Shown in pieces: positions 44,932 through 54,098 of a DNA stretch of 64,000 nucleotides. The DNA comes from CAZUCE01 sp964619265 (GTDB lineage: Bacteria > Planctomycetota > UBA1135 > GCA-002686595), in assembly GCA_964619265.1 (NCBI GenBank), contig CAZUCE010000008.1:62001-126000 (forward strand), read 5' to 3'. Both the position numbers and the translations under genes were made by a program. The notes beneath the pieces are model-generated. The model made no database searches. It saw only the letters and a program-made list of their open reading frames with translations, and had not been told where the DNA came from. The stretch's first letter is position 1; each line of letters begins with the position of its first letter.

Positions 44932-46209
44932 TCAGAAGACGTAGCCGACGGACATCCGGAACAGGTCCCGGCCGGTGCCTGATCCGTTGTCGGCATCGAC
45001 GTAGTCAGCTTTGAGAGCAACCCGGGGAATCGGGTTCCAGTTGATACCGTAAACCCAAAGTTCCTGATCGTTGGCGGGGTTGGCCGAGAAACCGTCCGGG
45101 ACGTCGGCTTGGGTGTCGAAGTTCTCGTAGCGTACGAAAGGCGAAAGCTCGCCGGAAACCGCGCCGCCCATGTGGCGCGCGATGTCGTAGCCGACCTCCA
45201 GGTAGTAGCCCTCCTGCTCTTCACCGACCGATTCGTCGCCCACGAAGCCCTGGGCGGCGTTCAATTGTTCGACATCGTCGATTTCGCCCAAGACACCGAG
45301 CACGCGGGTGCGGAACCCCTTGTAGCGCCAGTCCGCGTGGGCTTCGAGCAGGGTCACGGAGGTGGTCCCAAAGCCGGCGTTGTCCTGGCCCGAGCCACCG
45401 TGATAGCCGGAGACTCCGGCGATCAGGCCTTCCTGCCCGACGTAGTCGAAGCGAGCTGTGAGGGCCAAATCGTCCGCCTTGGCTTGCCCGCCACTTTGGC
45501 GTCCGCCCCGCACACCCGTGTCGTCGAATCCTGCCGCATCGAAGCCGTTGACCACGTAGGCCCGCCAACTCCAATTGTCGGTCTCGCCGAAGACTCCAGC
45601 GCCATTCTCGCGCCAGGTGGACGGGATGATGCGACGCTCTAGCTCGGGGCGGTTGGCACTCGGGAAGTTGATCGGCTCGTGCAGTTCGTTGGCAAAGCCC
45701 ACGGGCAGCAGCAAGAGCCCCGCACGCGCGCCGAAGTTCGCGTTGTAGCGATATTCGACGTACGCGAACTCGACGCTGACCGAACCAGGGGCCTCGTCGC
45801 CGGATCCATCGTTGTTGTCCGAGACCGTGGCGTGCTCGAATTCGTACTCGGAGTTGAACAGCCAGTGTTCGTCGAACTTGTAACCGGCGTACAGAACGCC
45901 GCGCAGGAAGTCGGCTTCGTTCGCGGCTCCCTGGCGGTCGGTGTAAAGCAGCTCGCCATAGCCGCCGATGGAAACGCCTTCGGGGACCCGATAGACGTTC
46001 GAAGCGCCGGCTCCAAAACCGTAGCGCGACTCGAACTCCGAATCCTTCACGCCCGGGCCGAGTCGCATGGTCTCCAGCTCGTCGGAGAGCAGTTCAATGC
46101 GGCGCTCGAGCTCGGTAAACCGCTCAAATTCTTGAGCCGGCTCTTGGGCCGGTAGGGCCGGCAGGACCGACAGGGGCGGAAGGACCGGGAGAACAGTCAG
46201 AAACGTCAT
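44932..46209 (-). CDS. Outer-membrane porin-like beta-barrel protein
   Basis: A 425-residue protein with a signal peptide, a short coiled coil (FTELERRIELLSDELETM, about 30-50) and then an extended beta-barrel: alternating hydrophobic strands such as VSIGGYGELLYTD, GVLYAGYKFDEHWLFNSEYEFEH and ARAGLLLLPVGFANE, ending in an aromatic (SVGYVF), the outer-membrane assembly signal. It resembles phosphate-selective porins OprO/OprP with an N-terminal coiled coil. ATG 46209 was chosen; the upstream frame is shadow. Lies between apbE and the FMN protein gene. Confidence 0.82.
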   Translation of the reverse strand: MTFLTVLPVLPPLSVLPALPAQEPAQEFERFTELERRIELLSDELETMRLGPGVKDSEFESRYGFGAGASNVYRVPEGVSIGGYGELLYTDRQGAANEADFLRGVLYAGYKFDEHWLFNSEYEFEHATVSDNNDGSGDEAPGSVSVEFAYVEYRYNANFGARAGLLLLPVGFANELHEPINFPSANRPELERRIIPSTWRENGAGVFGETDNWSWRAYVVNGFDAAGFDDTGVRGGRQSGGQAKADDLALTARFDYVGQEGLIAGVSGYHGGSGQDNAGFGTTSVTLLEAHADWRYKGFRTRVLGVLGEIDDVEQLNAAQGFVGDESVGEEQEGYYLEVGYDIARHMGGAVSGELSPFVRYENFDTQADVPDGFSANPANDQELWVYGINWNPIPRVALKADYVDADNGSGTGRDLFRMSVGYVF

Positions 46210-46216
46210 GGGGGGA

Positions 46217-47248
46217 TTAGCGGAGGCCGAGGATGGCTTCGGGCGTGAGGCCGGCCGACGCACGCAGCGCCGACTCGACCGGGGGCAAAAAGAGGGCTTC
46301 GACGTTGGGTAGGGACTCCACAAGCGGGAGCCCAGCGTCTGGACCCAGGACGAACAAGGCGGTGGAAAGCGCGTCGGCTGCGAGGCCGGATTCGGCAAAC
46401 ACCGTGACGGAGAAAGGCGAGTCGACCGGGCGGCCGAGCCGCGGATCGACGACATGACCGACTTCGCGACCGTCGACTTCGCGTCCGCGAACGACGTTCG
46501 AGGTCACGGCGACGTGGGGAGCGCGGCTCGCGACTTCCAAGGCGACGCGTTCACGGTCGTTCGCCGCCGAGACCGGGACGGGTTGCTCGAGGGCCTCGCC
46601 GAATCGGGCGAGCTCACCGCCGAAGTCGATCAAAGCGGAATGAACCCCGGGTTGGTTGTCCAAGGCCTCGAGGGCGGCATCCAGGGCCGCGCCCTTGGCG
46701 AAGGCACCCTCTTCGAGGCGAATCCCGGATTCGAAGGACAGGCCCGGATTCAGTTCGAGGGTCTCGCGGAGCAGAACCAGGTGCGATTCCAGCTCGGCGA
46801 GCTCTTCGTCGGTCGGCCAGTGACCGGGGCCGCGCAGGTCGTAAAGGTCGACCAGCCGTCCAGCGCCCGGGTGGAACGCGCCTTCGGTGGCTTGGGCCCA
46901 TCGAAAGGCCTGCTCGATCTCGTCCAGGGTTCGGGCGCTCGGGAATCCTGCGGTGGGTTTTTCCCCGGCGTTGAGGCGGGACAGTTCGGAGTCGTCTCGC
47001 CAGGTGGAGAGCCGGGCTTCGGTGTCGCGAATGGCGCGGTAAACGAGCTCCGAGGCCTGCAGGGCCGCGGGGCGATCGGTGGCCCGGACTTCGATCGACA
47101 ATTCCGTCCCCATGGCCGCCAGGGTCCGGACGATGGTCTCGCCCGGCGGTGCGCTCACGGTGGCGGGTCCTGCGCACGCACTTGCGAGGGCCGCCAAGGC
47201 CAGGGTGGATGCCCGGGATTGGATTGGAATGAGATTCAGTCTCAACAC
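46217..47248 (-). CDS. apbE: ApbE lipoprotein, FAD:protein FMN transferase
   Basis: A 343-residue lipoprotein from a GTG start; the hydrophobic N-terminus ends in LASAC (Cys25). ApbE hallmarks: AAMGTELSIEVRA, TEARLSTWRDDSELSRLN, GAFHPGAGRLVDLY, EEGAFAKGAALDAALE, ALIDFGGELARFG, GHVVDPRLGRPVDSPFSVTV and LAADALSTALFVLG. It transfers FMN from FAD to a Thr on exported target proteins; the target is probably the FMN-binding protein encoded two genes downstream. It is the first gene of the six-gene minus-strand flavin module, diverging from the TVP38-like gene. Confidence 0.9.
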   Translation of the reverse strand: MLRLNLIPIQSRASTLALAALASACAGPATVSAPPGETIVRTLAAMGTELSIEVRATDRPAALQASELVYRAIRDTEARLSTWRDDSELSRLNAGEKPTAGFPSARTLDEIEQAFRWAQATEGAFHPGAGRLVDLYDLRGPGHWPTDEELAELESHLVLLRETLELNPGLSFESGIRLEEGAFAKGAALDAALEALDNQPGVHSALIDFGGELARFGEALEQPVPVSAANDRERVALEVASRAPHVAVTSNVVRGREVDGREVGHVVDPRLGRPVDSPFSVTVFAESGLAADALSTALFVLGPDAGLPLVESLPNVEALFLPPVESALRASAGLTPEAILGLR

Positions 47249-47453
47249 ACGGGGGAGCCTACCCCGATCGCCTGGGGCGTCAAGGGGTCGCTTTCGATCT
47301 GTTTCCGGGGCCCCTCGGCCGGAGGTGGGCGGTGCTCCATCGCAGGGGCTCTCCCGAACAGGGGCCTGCCGAAGGGCGACCTGTGCGCGGTGATTTGCTC
47401 CAGCACGGTGCCAAGGCGTGCTCGGGAAGCCGTACCGTCTGGCGTTCCCCCCC

Positions 47454-48269
47454 ATGCAAGAGTCCAGCCAAGAGCCCACCCCCGAACCCGCCGCTGAGTC
47501 CACCCCGCGCACACCCGGCGAGCTCTGGCGCGAGTTGGGTCCGGCCGGCCTGCTTGGGCTCGCGTGGACCGTCCTCCCCGGCGTCTTCGGGATCACCTTG
47601 CTCGTCAAGCTGGGCGCGGTTTCCGAGTGGCTCACGGCCCGCCCAGGCGAGTCTCTGTTGCTCTACACGCTCGGTTTTGCCGCGGCCGCCGGCGCCGGGC
47701 TCCTTCCGACCTACACGATGGCGATTCTCGGCGGCTGGGTGTTCGGATTCGCCGCGGGCTTCCCGGCCGCGCTCGCCGGATTCACCCTGGCGGCGGCCAT
47801 CGGGTTCTGCATCGCTCGGCTCGTGGCGCGCAACTCCATGGAGAGGATGATTGCCGGCAACGAACGCGCGCGGGTGGTTCATCGCGCGTTGCTCGGCCGC
47901 GGTGCAACCCGCTCCTTAGGTTTGGTCACGCTGCTGCGCGTTCCGCCCAGCTCGCCGTTCTCGCTCACCAACTTGGTCATGGCCGGGACCGGAGTGAAGT
48001 TTGCTCCGTTTGTGGTTGGGACCGCGCTTGGCATGGCGCCGCGCACGGTGGTTTACGTCGCAACCGGAGCTGGCGGAGCCGCTTCGGGCGCGCGCGACAT
48101 CGGCGAATTCGTGAAGGACGGTCCGGGCTGGATCGTCGCGGTGGTGGGCGTCGTGCTCATGCTTGGGGTTCTCTCGCTTTTGTCGAACGTGGCAAATCGC
48201 GCGCTGGAGCGCGTGGCCAGCGGGGAATCGACGGAGGATGGGGGACTTGCCGAGGACGCCAAGCCATGA
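47454..48269 (+). CDS. TVP38/TMEM64 family membrane protein
   Basis: A 271-residue inner-membrane protein of the DedA/TVP38 (VTT domain) superfamily. Five or six helices are visible; the hallmark loop is GWVFGFAAGFPAALAGFTLAAAIGF and the re-entrant segment LVTLLRVPPSSPFSLTNLVMAGTG, followed by LGMAPRTVVYVATGAG. Members are linked to lipid scrambling and transport across membranes. ATG at 47454 is preferred over an in-frame codon 12 residues upstream. Its stop overlaps the Rieske oxygenase start (ATGA). Confidence 0.88.
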   Translation: MQESSQEPTPEPAAESTPRTPGELWRELGPAGLLGLAWTVLPGVFGITLLVKLGAVSEWLTARPGESLLLYTLGFAAAAGAGLLPTYTMAILGGWVFGFAAGFPAALAGFTLAAAIGFCIARLVARNSMERMIAGNERARVVHRALLGRGATRSLGLVTLLRVPPSSPFSLTNLVMAGTGVKFAPFVVGTALGMAPRTVVYVATGAGGAASGARDIGEFVKDGPGWIVAVVGVVLMLGVLSLLSNVANRALERVASGESTEDGGLAEDAKP

Positions 48270-49402
48270 GCGAGAACAGACCTTCCAACTGGCGAGTGGA
48301 TGCCGACGTCCAGCGGGCCAGCACTCCGCCACCGGCGTTTTATTCGGATCCCGAGGTCTATCGCCTGACCCGCGAGGCAGTCTTTGCGCGCAGTTGGCAG
48401 TGGGTTCCGGACGCCGAGCGCGTCTTCGACCCGGCGGTGACCGCCGCTCCGTTCACGCTGTTGCCCGGGCTGCTCGACGAGCCCTTGATCGCGACCCGCG
48501 AGGGGGATGCCCTGCGCGCCCTATCCAACGCGTGCACCCATCGCGGAATGCTCGTGGCGGAGCGCTGTTCCGCTGCGAAGGGCCTGCGCTGCGGCTACCA
48601 CGGTCGCCGGTTTGGCCTCGACGGGAAGTTCCTCAGCGCCCCGGGATTCGAAGACGCGCTCGATTTCCCCAAGCCAGAGGACGACCTGGCCCAGATCCCG
48701 TTCGAGCGCTTCGGGCCGCTCGCGTTCACCAACCTCGCAGGCGAGTCGCCGTTCGCACCGTTCTTCGAACCGGTTCGCAGGCGGGTGGGGCACCTTCCGA
48801 TCGATCGCGCGGTTCACGAGCCCGCCCGCGACCGGATCTTCACGATCGATGCGCACTGGGCGCTGTACGTCGAGAACTACTTGGAAGGACTGCACATCCC
48901 CTACATCCACCCGGGGCTGGCGCAGACCCTCGAATTCGCGAACTACGGCTATGAGCTGTTCCCGGGCGGGACGCTCCAACTCGGGCGTGCCGCCGCGGGC
49001 GAGCCGGCTTTCCTGCTGCCTCCGGGGCATCCCGATGCGGCCGATTCAGCGCCGGGGAGCGCCCCGGTTGCCGCTTGGTACTTCTGGCTGTTCCCGAATC
49101 TGATGGTGAACGTCTATCCGTTTGGAGTCTCGATGAATGTGGTCCAGCCGCTCGGCCCCGCGCGGACTCGGATCCTGTTCAAGTCCTACGTGTTCGACGC
49201 GGATCAACTGGGAGCGGGCGCGGGCGGCGACCTCGACACGGTCGAGCGCGAGGACGAGCTTGCTGTCGAAGCGGTCCAGCGTGGGCTCACAGCACGCCTC
49301 TATCGCCGGGGTCGCTACGCGCCGAGCCACGAGCAGGGCACCCATCACTTCCATCGCCTGTGGGGAGCGGCGCTGGATGCCGGCGCCGGTTCCTCGCGCT
49401 GA
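48266..49402 (+). CDS. Rieske non-heme iron oxygenase, large subunit
   Basis: A 378-residue aromatic-ring-hydroxylating or choline-monooxygenase-like oxygenase. Rieske cluster: CTH at 90-92 and CGYH at 109-112. The catalytic domain has VENYLEGLHIPYIHPGL with two iron-binding histidines, and a WYFWLFPNLMVNVYPFG strand typical of the subgroup with choline monooxygenase and GbcA-like enzymes. No reductase gene is adjacent, so electrons must come from elsewhere. Overlap with the TVP38-like gene suggests co-expression. Substrate unknown. Confidence 0.88.
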   Translation: MSENRPSNWRVDADVQRASTPPPAFYSDPEVYRLTREAVFARSWQWVPDAERVFDPAVTAAPFTLLPGLLDEPLIATREGDALRALSNACTHRGMLVAERCSAAKGLRCGYHGRRFGLDGKFLSAPGFEDALDFPKPEDDLAQIPFERFGPLAFTNLAGESPFAPFFEPVRRRVGHLPIDRAVHEPARDRIFTIDAHWALYVENYLEGLHIPYIHPGLAQTLEFANYGYELFPGGTLQLGRAAAGEPAFLLPPGHPDAADSAPGSAPVAAWYFWLFPNLMVNVYPFGVSMNVVQPLGPARTRILFKSYVFDADQLGAGAGGDLDTVEREDELAVEAVQRGLTARLYRRGRYAPSHEQGTHHFHRLWGAALDAGAGSSR

Positions 49403-49814
49403 GACCGCCCTCTTCGGGCTCCTTGAGAGGCCAAAGGTTCGCCTCGGGCTGCAAGCCGCAGGGGCTCGGGCTGCAAGCCGCCGGGGTGAGGTGAGCGTGC
49501 CGGACAAGAATCCGACACGCTCGGGGGACGTCGAGTCTCCCAAACCCGACGACATACCCCATCGGAAGCGGGGGATCGGGCCCTTCCGGCAAAACGAAGA
49601 GGGCACAACGAAAACGGAGGTGCCCGGCAGGCCGAGCCCATCGCCCCGTAGCCTTGAACGTCGAAGTTGTGCAGCCGGTCCCCGATTTATGGGAAAATTC
49701 TGAGAGGATGAGAATCGAACCGAGGACCGGCCCGCTGCTCGGTTGATCTCTACGTCAAGATTGGCTGCGCCCGGAGTCCTCGGGGCTTGTCTGAGCTAGG
49801 GACCTCCCTAGGAA
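49403..49814. other. Intergenic region with a short tandem repeat
   Basis: About 410 bases with no supported gene. Two copies of a 17-base unit (CTCGGGCTGCAAGCCGC) lie at 49443-49459 and 49465-49481, a 22-base period; each can fold on itself. Near 49700-49725 the minus strand shows GGTTCGATTC, which recalls a tRNA T-loop, but flanking stems do not pair. Nothing else was seen. Confidence 0.45.
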
Positions 49815-50957
49815 TTGGTCTGCGAGGCCTGTGGATTGCTCCCTGGCTGTGCTTCGATCCACCCTCCCCCATCCAGCCCGTTGTTGTTTTCTCCAGAATC
49901 TCAGAGCTGTCTTTTCGGAGGCGGTGCGTGGCGCGGGCTGATCGGTTGCCTGGCTTTGTGGGCGTCTAGCTGTTCCGGAGAAGGCGCAGGTGGGGCTGAC
50001 CAACTTCTTGCGGAACTCTCCGCAGGCGTGACGCTGCCCGAGGGCGACTGGCCGGCGATTCGCGGATCGCATTCCACCTGGAAGCAACTGGCCCATCGAG
50101 AGGTCGAGCTGCGCGACAAGCTACGGCGCCGGCCCGGACCGGTGGCCTGGGCCGAACTGGGGGGGGTCTATGCCCTGGCGGAGGAGTACGAGCTGGCTCT
50201 GCCCTTTTTGGTCGAGTCCCTGCGGACCGCAAAGACGCAGGCCGCCGGCCCCGAGGCGGCGACCGCTTGGGCCTGGCTCGGTGTTCGGCAGCTCGGCGTC
50301 GGCGATCACGCCGGGGCCCGGGCCTTCAGCGAGCGCGCTCTGGAGCTGGGTGCCGGCGAGTCGATTGCGCAATTCACTCTGGCGCGAATGGCCCTGGCGG
50401 CCGGGGACGCGGAGGCGGCCTTGGCGACGCTGCGCGAGGCCCACCGGCTCGAGCCAGCCAACGTCGAAGCGGCGCTCGAGTTGGGCAGCCTGCTGGAAGA
50501 GCGCGATCAGCTCGAGCCGGCAGCGCGTGTCCTTTCGGCCACGCTCCAGACCGATCGCACCCATCCGGGCATCCTCTGGCGCTTGGCCAGGATTCGCCGG
50601 GCCCAGGGCGCGGACCTCGAGGCCGAGGCGCTCGAGCAGCGACACGCCCGAGCGATCCGGCTCGACGACCTGGGCCTGCGGGACCCGGGGCTTGATCGGA
50701 ACGAGGTGGCCTTGGCACTTGGGCGCGAGCTTTTGATCGCGGGCGAGCCGGAGCAAGCGCGCGTTGAATTCCTGACGGTCGGGGACCGCACTTCCCAAAT
50801 GAACCAGCTGATCGAAGCGACGGCCGGCGAGGCGCGGGCTTACGCGGCTTTGAAGCGCTTCTCCGAGTTGGAGCAAGCTCTCGTTCGTTTGGCTGAGCTC
50901 GACCCTGAGCACCCCGCCTTGCGCGAGCTGAACGTCCCGGCCGAGGAGTCCCGATGA
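49815..50957 (+). CDS. TPR-repeat lipoprotein
   Basis: A protein of up to 380 residues; the start is uncertain (TTG at 49815, or a TTG near 49884). A hydrophobic stretch GLIGCLALWASSC ends in a plausible lipobox Cys. From about residue 105 to 300, tetratricopeptide repeats are visible: WAELGGVYALAEEYELALPFL, AWLGVRQLGVGDHAGARAFSERALEL, ARMALAAGDAEAALATLREAHRLEP and so on. Such proteins bind other proteins. Its stop overlaps the ASPIC/FG-GAP gene; TPR plus ASPIC pairs are frequent in Planctomycetota and Acidobacteria. Confidence 0.82.
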   Translation: MVCEACGLLPGCASIHPPPSSPLLFSPESQSCLFGGGAWRGLIGCLALWASSCSGEGAGGADQLLAELSAGVTLPEGDWPAIRGSHSTWKQLAHREVELRDKLRRRPGPVAWAELGGVYALAEEYELALPFLVESLRTAKTQAAGPEAATAWAWLGVRQLGVGDHAGARAFSERALELGAGESIAQFTLARMALAAGDAEAALATLREAHRLEPANVEAALELGSLLEERDQLEPAARVLSATLQTDRTHPGILWRLARIRRAQGADLEAEALEQRHARAIRLDDLGLRDPGLDRNEVALALGRELLIAGEPEQARVEFLTVGDRTSQMNQLIEATAGEARAYAALKRFSELEQALVRLAELDPEHPALRELNVPAEESR

Positions 50958-52636
50958 AGGTCGTCTTCTTGGGGATCGGCTTGGCCCTGTGCGGCTGTGC
51001 TCCGGACCCGGTGCAGCCGTTGCTCGAGCCCCTGACTGACCTCGGCGGCATTACTTTTCAGCACGTGGCCGGGGGAGCCGGCAATCGCGAGCTGCCCGAG
51101 ACCATGGGCGGTGGGGTAGCGTTGCTGGACTTCGGCGGCGATGGCGATCTGGATGTGTACGCCGTGCAGTCCGGTCCGATGCGTACTCCCGCAGCGGACG
51201 AATCGCGCGCGGGTGCGGAAAACGAGTTGTGGCGGAATCAGGGCACCTCTTCGGTCCAGTTCGAGCGCGTCCCGGAGGCGGGCGGCGCCGCCGACACCGG
51301 CTACGGTCAAGGGGTTGCGGTTGGGGATGCGGACGGCGACGGTTCGGACGATTTGTTCGTTCTGAATTGGGGGCCCAATGCCATCTACCTGCAATTGGAA
51401 GGGGGCTTCGAACGCGCCGAACAACCGAGCTTGGAGGCGGACACCTGGAGCGTTTCGGGCGCATTCTTCGATGCGGATCTCGATGGGGACCTGGACCTGA
51501 TCGAAGTCAACTACCTGCGCTGTCCGCCCGGCTCCTACCGGACGCTTGGGCTGCATGCGGCGGCCCCCGGCCCGTTTGATTCCTATCCCCATCCGGACTT
51601 GTTTCGCGCGGCCCCGGATCGGTTGCTCCTGAACGACGGGCGGGGTCAGTATCGCGATGCGACCGCCGGCTCGGGGCTCGATGGTGAGCCGGGTAAGGGC
51701 CTGGGTGTCGCGCCGACGGATGCGGATCTCGACGGCGTGACGGATCTTTACGTGACCAACGACTCGACGCCCAATCACTTTTACCGCGGGCTCGGCAGCG
51801 GCCGATTCGAGCGCGCCCATCCCGCCGCGGGGCTTTCGTTCAACGACGACGGATTGACCGAAGCGGGCATGGGGGTCGACGCCGCCGACGTGGACGGCGA
51901 TTTGGACTTCGACCTGTTTTGCACCAATTTGGATCTGGAGACGAACACGCTCTACCTCAACCTGTCAGAAGGCGGCGAGGATGCGGTGCGGTTTCGCGAC
52001 CGCACACGACGCTCTGGGCTGGCCGAGCCGAGTCGCCCGTTGGTCGGGTTTGGTTGCGTGTTCGCCGACTTCGACTTCGATGGCGACGCGGATCTATTCG
52101 TTGCCAACGGGCACATAATCGACAACGTCGCTAGCTTTTCGGACGCGCGCCTGTTTGCGCAACCCGATCAACTGTTCCTCAGCGACGGCGCCGGCCATTT
52201 CGCGCTGGCGGGCCCGGCTCAGGCGAAGGGGCTCGAGCGACCGACGGTAGCGCGCGGCGTGGCGCTCGGGGATTTGAACGGAGATCGCGCCCCAGACCTG
52301 GTGATCGGCGCGTGCGGAGTCGGCGAGAGCTCCGGTCGTCCACTGGCTATTTATCTGGGGCGACCGGATCCTGCCGCCGTTCGCGTCCGCCTGTTGGGTC
52401 CGAAGGGCAACCCGCGCGGGCTCGGGGCGACGATCACCATCGAGTTGGCGAGCGGGGCGAAGCAGCTCTTGCGCCTCGAGTCGGCGCGGGCCTATGCGAG
52501 CGCCTCGGAGGCGGCTGTGGTCACCGGCTTGTCCGAGCCGATGATCGCCCTCGAAGTTCGCCTGCCGGGCGGCGAGCCGCGACGCTTCGAGGGCGAGGCG
52601 ATCGCGGGGCCCGAACTGCTGCTCGACCTTCGCTAG
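50954..52636 (+). CDS. FG-GAP/VCBS repeat lipoprotein with ASPIC/UnbV domain
   Basis: A 560-residue protein with lipobox (LALCGC). Multiple FG-GAP-type calcium-binding loops form a beta-propeller: DFGGDGDLDVYAV, DADGDGSDDLFVLNWG, DADLDGDLDLIEVN, DADLDGVTDLYVTND, DFDFDGDADLFVANG and DLNGDRAPDLVIG. The C-terminal 120 residues (GNPRGLGATITIEL to the end) match the ASPIC/UnbV domain. These proteins are surface-exposed and of unclear role, probably adhesion or ligand binding. Start overlaps the TPR gene stop (ATGA). Confidence 0.92.
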   Translation: MKVVFLGIGLALCGCAPDPVQPLLEPLTDLGGITFQHVAGGAGNRELPETMGGGVALLDFGGDGDLDVYAVQSGPMRTPAADESRAGAENELWRNQGTSSVQFERVPEAGGAADTGYGQGVAVGDADGDGSDDLFVLNWGPNAIYLQLEGGFERAEQPSLEADTWSVSGAFFDADLDGDLDLIEVNYLRCPPGSYRTLGLHAAAPGPFDSYPHPDLFRAAPDRLLLNDGRGQYRDATAGSGLDGEPGKGLGVAPTDADLDGVTDLYVTNDSTPNHFYRGLGSGRFERAHPAAGLSFNDDGLTEAGMGVDAADVDGDLDFDLFCTNLDLETNTLYLNLSEGGEDAVRFRDRTRRSGLAEPSRPLVGFGCVFADFDFDGDADLFVANGHIIDNVASFSDARLFAQPDQLFLSDGAGHFALAGPAQAKGLERPTVARGVALGDLNGDRAPDLVIGACGVGESSGRPLAIYLGRPDPAAVRVRLLGPKGNPRGLGATITIELASGAKQLLRLESARAYASASEAAVVTGLSEPMIALEVRLPGGEPRRFEGEAIAGPELLLDLR

Positions 52637-52649
52637 CAGCGCCCGCCGA

Positions 52650-53993
52650 TCAGGGCTCTTCGCCGGGCGCGGACTCCGTTTCCGGTTCGGTCGTTTGGGC
52701 CGCGGCGATCCACTTGGCTAAGTCGGCCTTGGACTGGGGTTTGCCATTGCGGTGCACGCCGCCTTCGAAGGTGCTGCCCGTCTCCAGCATCACGTTGCCA
52801 TTGGGCAAGTTTTCGAGACCGCCACCAGGTTTGGCCGGGTCGACGTCGAGCGCCGGAAACGAACTTCCCGATACGAATCGATTGCCCGGCCCGATGCGTA
52901 CCGTTTCGCAGGCGCCGATTTTGACCACGGAGCGGTCGCCGCAGCCAGGCGCGAACTCGAAGTCGTTGCCGATGAGGACGAGTGCGCCGTTTCCGATCTT
53001 CTCCGTGCCATCCCAGGCGACCAGGGCTCCGGTGCCGTAGTTTCCGCCGCGGGGCTTGAGCTGGGCCAAGTACTTGTCGAAGCCAGCGCGATAGGTGTTG
53101 TTTTCCACCAAAATGGTGCAGTGGGGCAGTCGCCCCGCGAAGGTGAACGCGCTGCCACCTTTGTAGTTGTCCCATTCGCCCAGACCGATGTCGGACACGC
53201 GGCAGCCGCGCACGGTGATCAGTCCGCGTCCGGGGGGGCCCTGCTTTTCCCGCGCGGTGACTTGCAGGAAGGTACGGCCCAGCCGATGGCCGTCGACGTT
53301 TTCAATCGTCAGATCTCCGCGCGGGTTCTGGAGGTAGAACGCGTGCTCGTGCCGGATGTCCTCGACAACGGCGCGACCTTCGACGCCCGCGAACACGAAG
53401 TCGGCCAGGGCGTGGCCGAGGACACCCCATTTGGATTCGTGGGGACCGGACTTGGCCGCGTGATCCCATCCGCCGTCGATGATGCAGTCGTGGAATTCGT
53501 AGCCGCGGTGGGCTTCGCCTTCGGGGCGTTCGTAAAACAGAACCCCGGCGCGACCTCCGGCTTCGATCTTGAGGTTCTTGAACCGGATGTAGCCGCTGGC
53601 CACGACGCCGTGCACACCGATCGTGTCGCTGGCCCCGCGCGGCACGATTCGGGCCTGGTCGCTGGCCTGAACGATCACGGGCGAATCCGGAGTTCCTCCG
53701 GCGCCCTTGGCGTTCCACGCCTGGCGGCTCTCGAAGCCGATGCCAAGCTGTCCGTACTCCCCGGCACCTAGCCGGATCACGCAGCCGGGGGCGGCGAGCT
53801 CCAGCGCGCGGGCCAACGGAAAGGGATCGGCGAGCTCGCGTCCATCGGGTAGCCGCAGCCCTTGCGGACTGCATTCGATCGTGCCAGGAACGGACTTGCG
53901 CAGGGACTCCAACTCAGCGGGGAGTTGAGCGAAGCCGCGCGGAGCTAGGGCGGCAACCAGGAGCGGACCGAGAACGAAGATCGAACGGAGCAC
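52650..53993 (-). CDS. Secreted parallel beta-helix protein
   Basis: A 447-residue protein with signal peptide (FVLGPLLVAALAPRGFAQ). The central part shows the short alternating repeats of a right-handed parallel beta-helix: YIRFKNLKIEAGGRAGVLFYE, YEFHDCIIDGGWDHA, LTIENVDGHRLGRTFLQVTA, CTILVENNTYRAG and ALVLIGNDFEFAPG. The fold is typical of pectate lyases and other polysaccharide-active proteins, but catalytic residues cannot be assigned. The C-terminus is acidic. Converges with the ASPIC gene 13 bases away. Confidence 0.8.
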   Translation of the reverse strand: MLRSIFVLGPLLVAALAPRGFAQLPAELESLRKSVPGTIECSPQGLRLPDGRELADPFPLARALELAAPGCVIRLGAGEYGQLGIGFESRQAWNAKGAGGTPDSPVIVQASDQARIVPRGASDTIGVHGVVASGYIRFKNLKIEAGGRAGVLFYERPEGEAHRGYEFHDCIIDGGWDHAAKSGPHESKWGVLGHALADFVFAGVEGRAVVEDIRHEHAFYLQNPRGDLTIENVDGHRLGRTFLQVTAREKQGPPGRGLITVRGCRVSDIGLGEWDNYKGGSAFTFAGRLPHCTILVENNTYRAGFDKYLAQLKPRGGNYGTGALVAWDGTEKIGNGALVLIGNDFEFAPGCGDRSVVKIGACETVRIGPGNRFVSGSSFPALDVDPAKPGGGLENLPNGNVMLETGSTFEGGVHRNGKPQSKADLAKWIAAAQTTEPETESAPGEEP

Positions 53994-54098
53994 AGGAATC
54001 CGTGGCGAAGGGGAGCTAAGGCACCGCGAGAGCCGAGGGCGCGGCGCGCTCTCCGAAGGGTCTCGAGAGTCCCCCTAGGCTAGTCCTCGAGCTGCATC

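Noticed and set aside
49690..49790. tRNA-like T-loop (GGTTCGATTC) on the minus strand
   Set aside because: The bases that should form the T-stem do not pair, and no acceptor or anticodon stem could be built around it.
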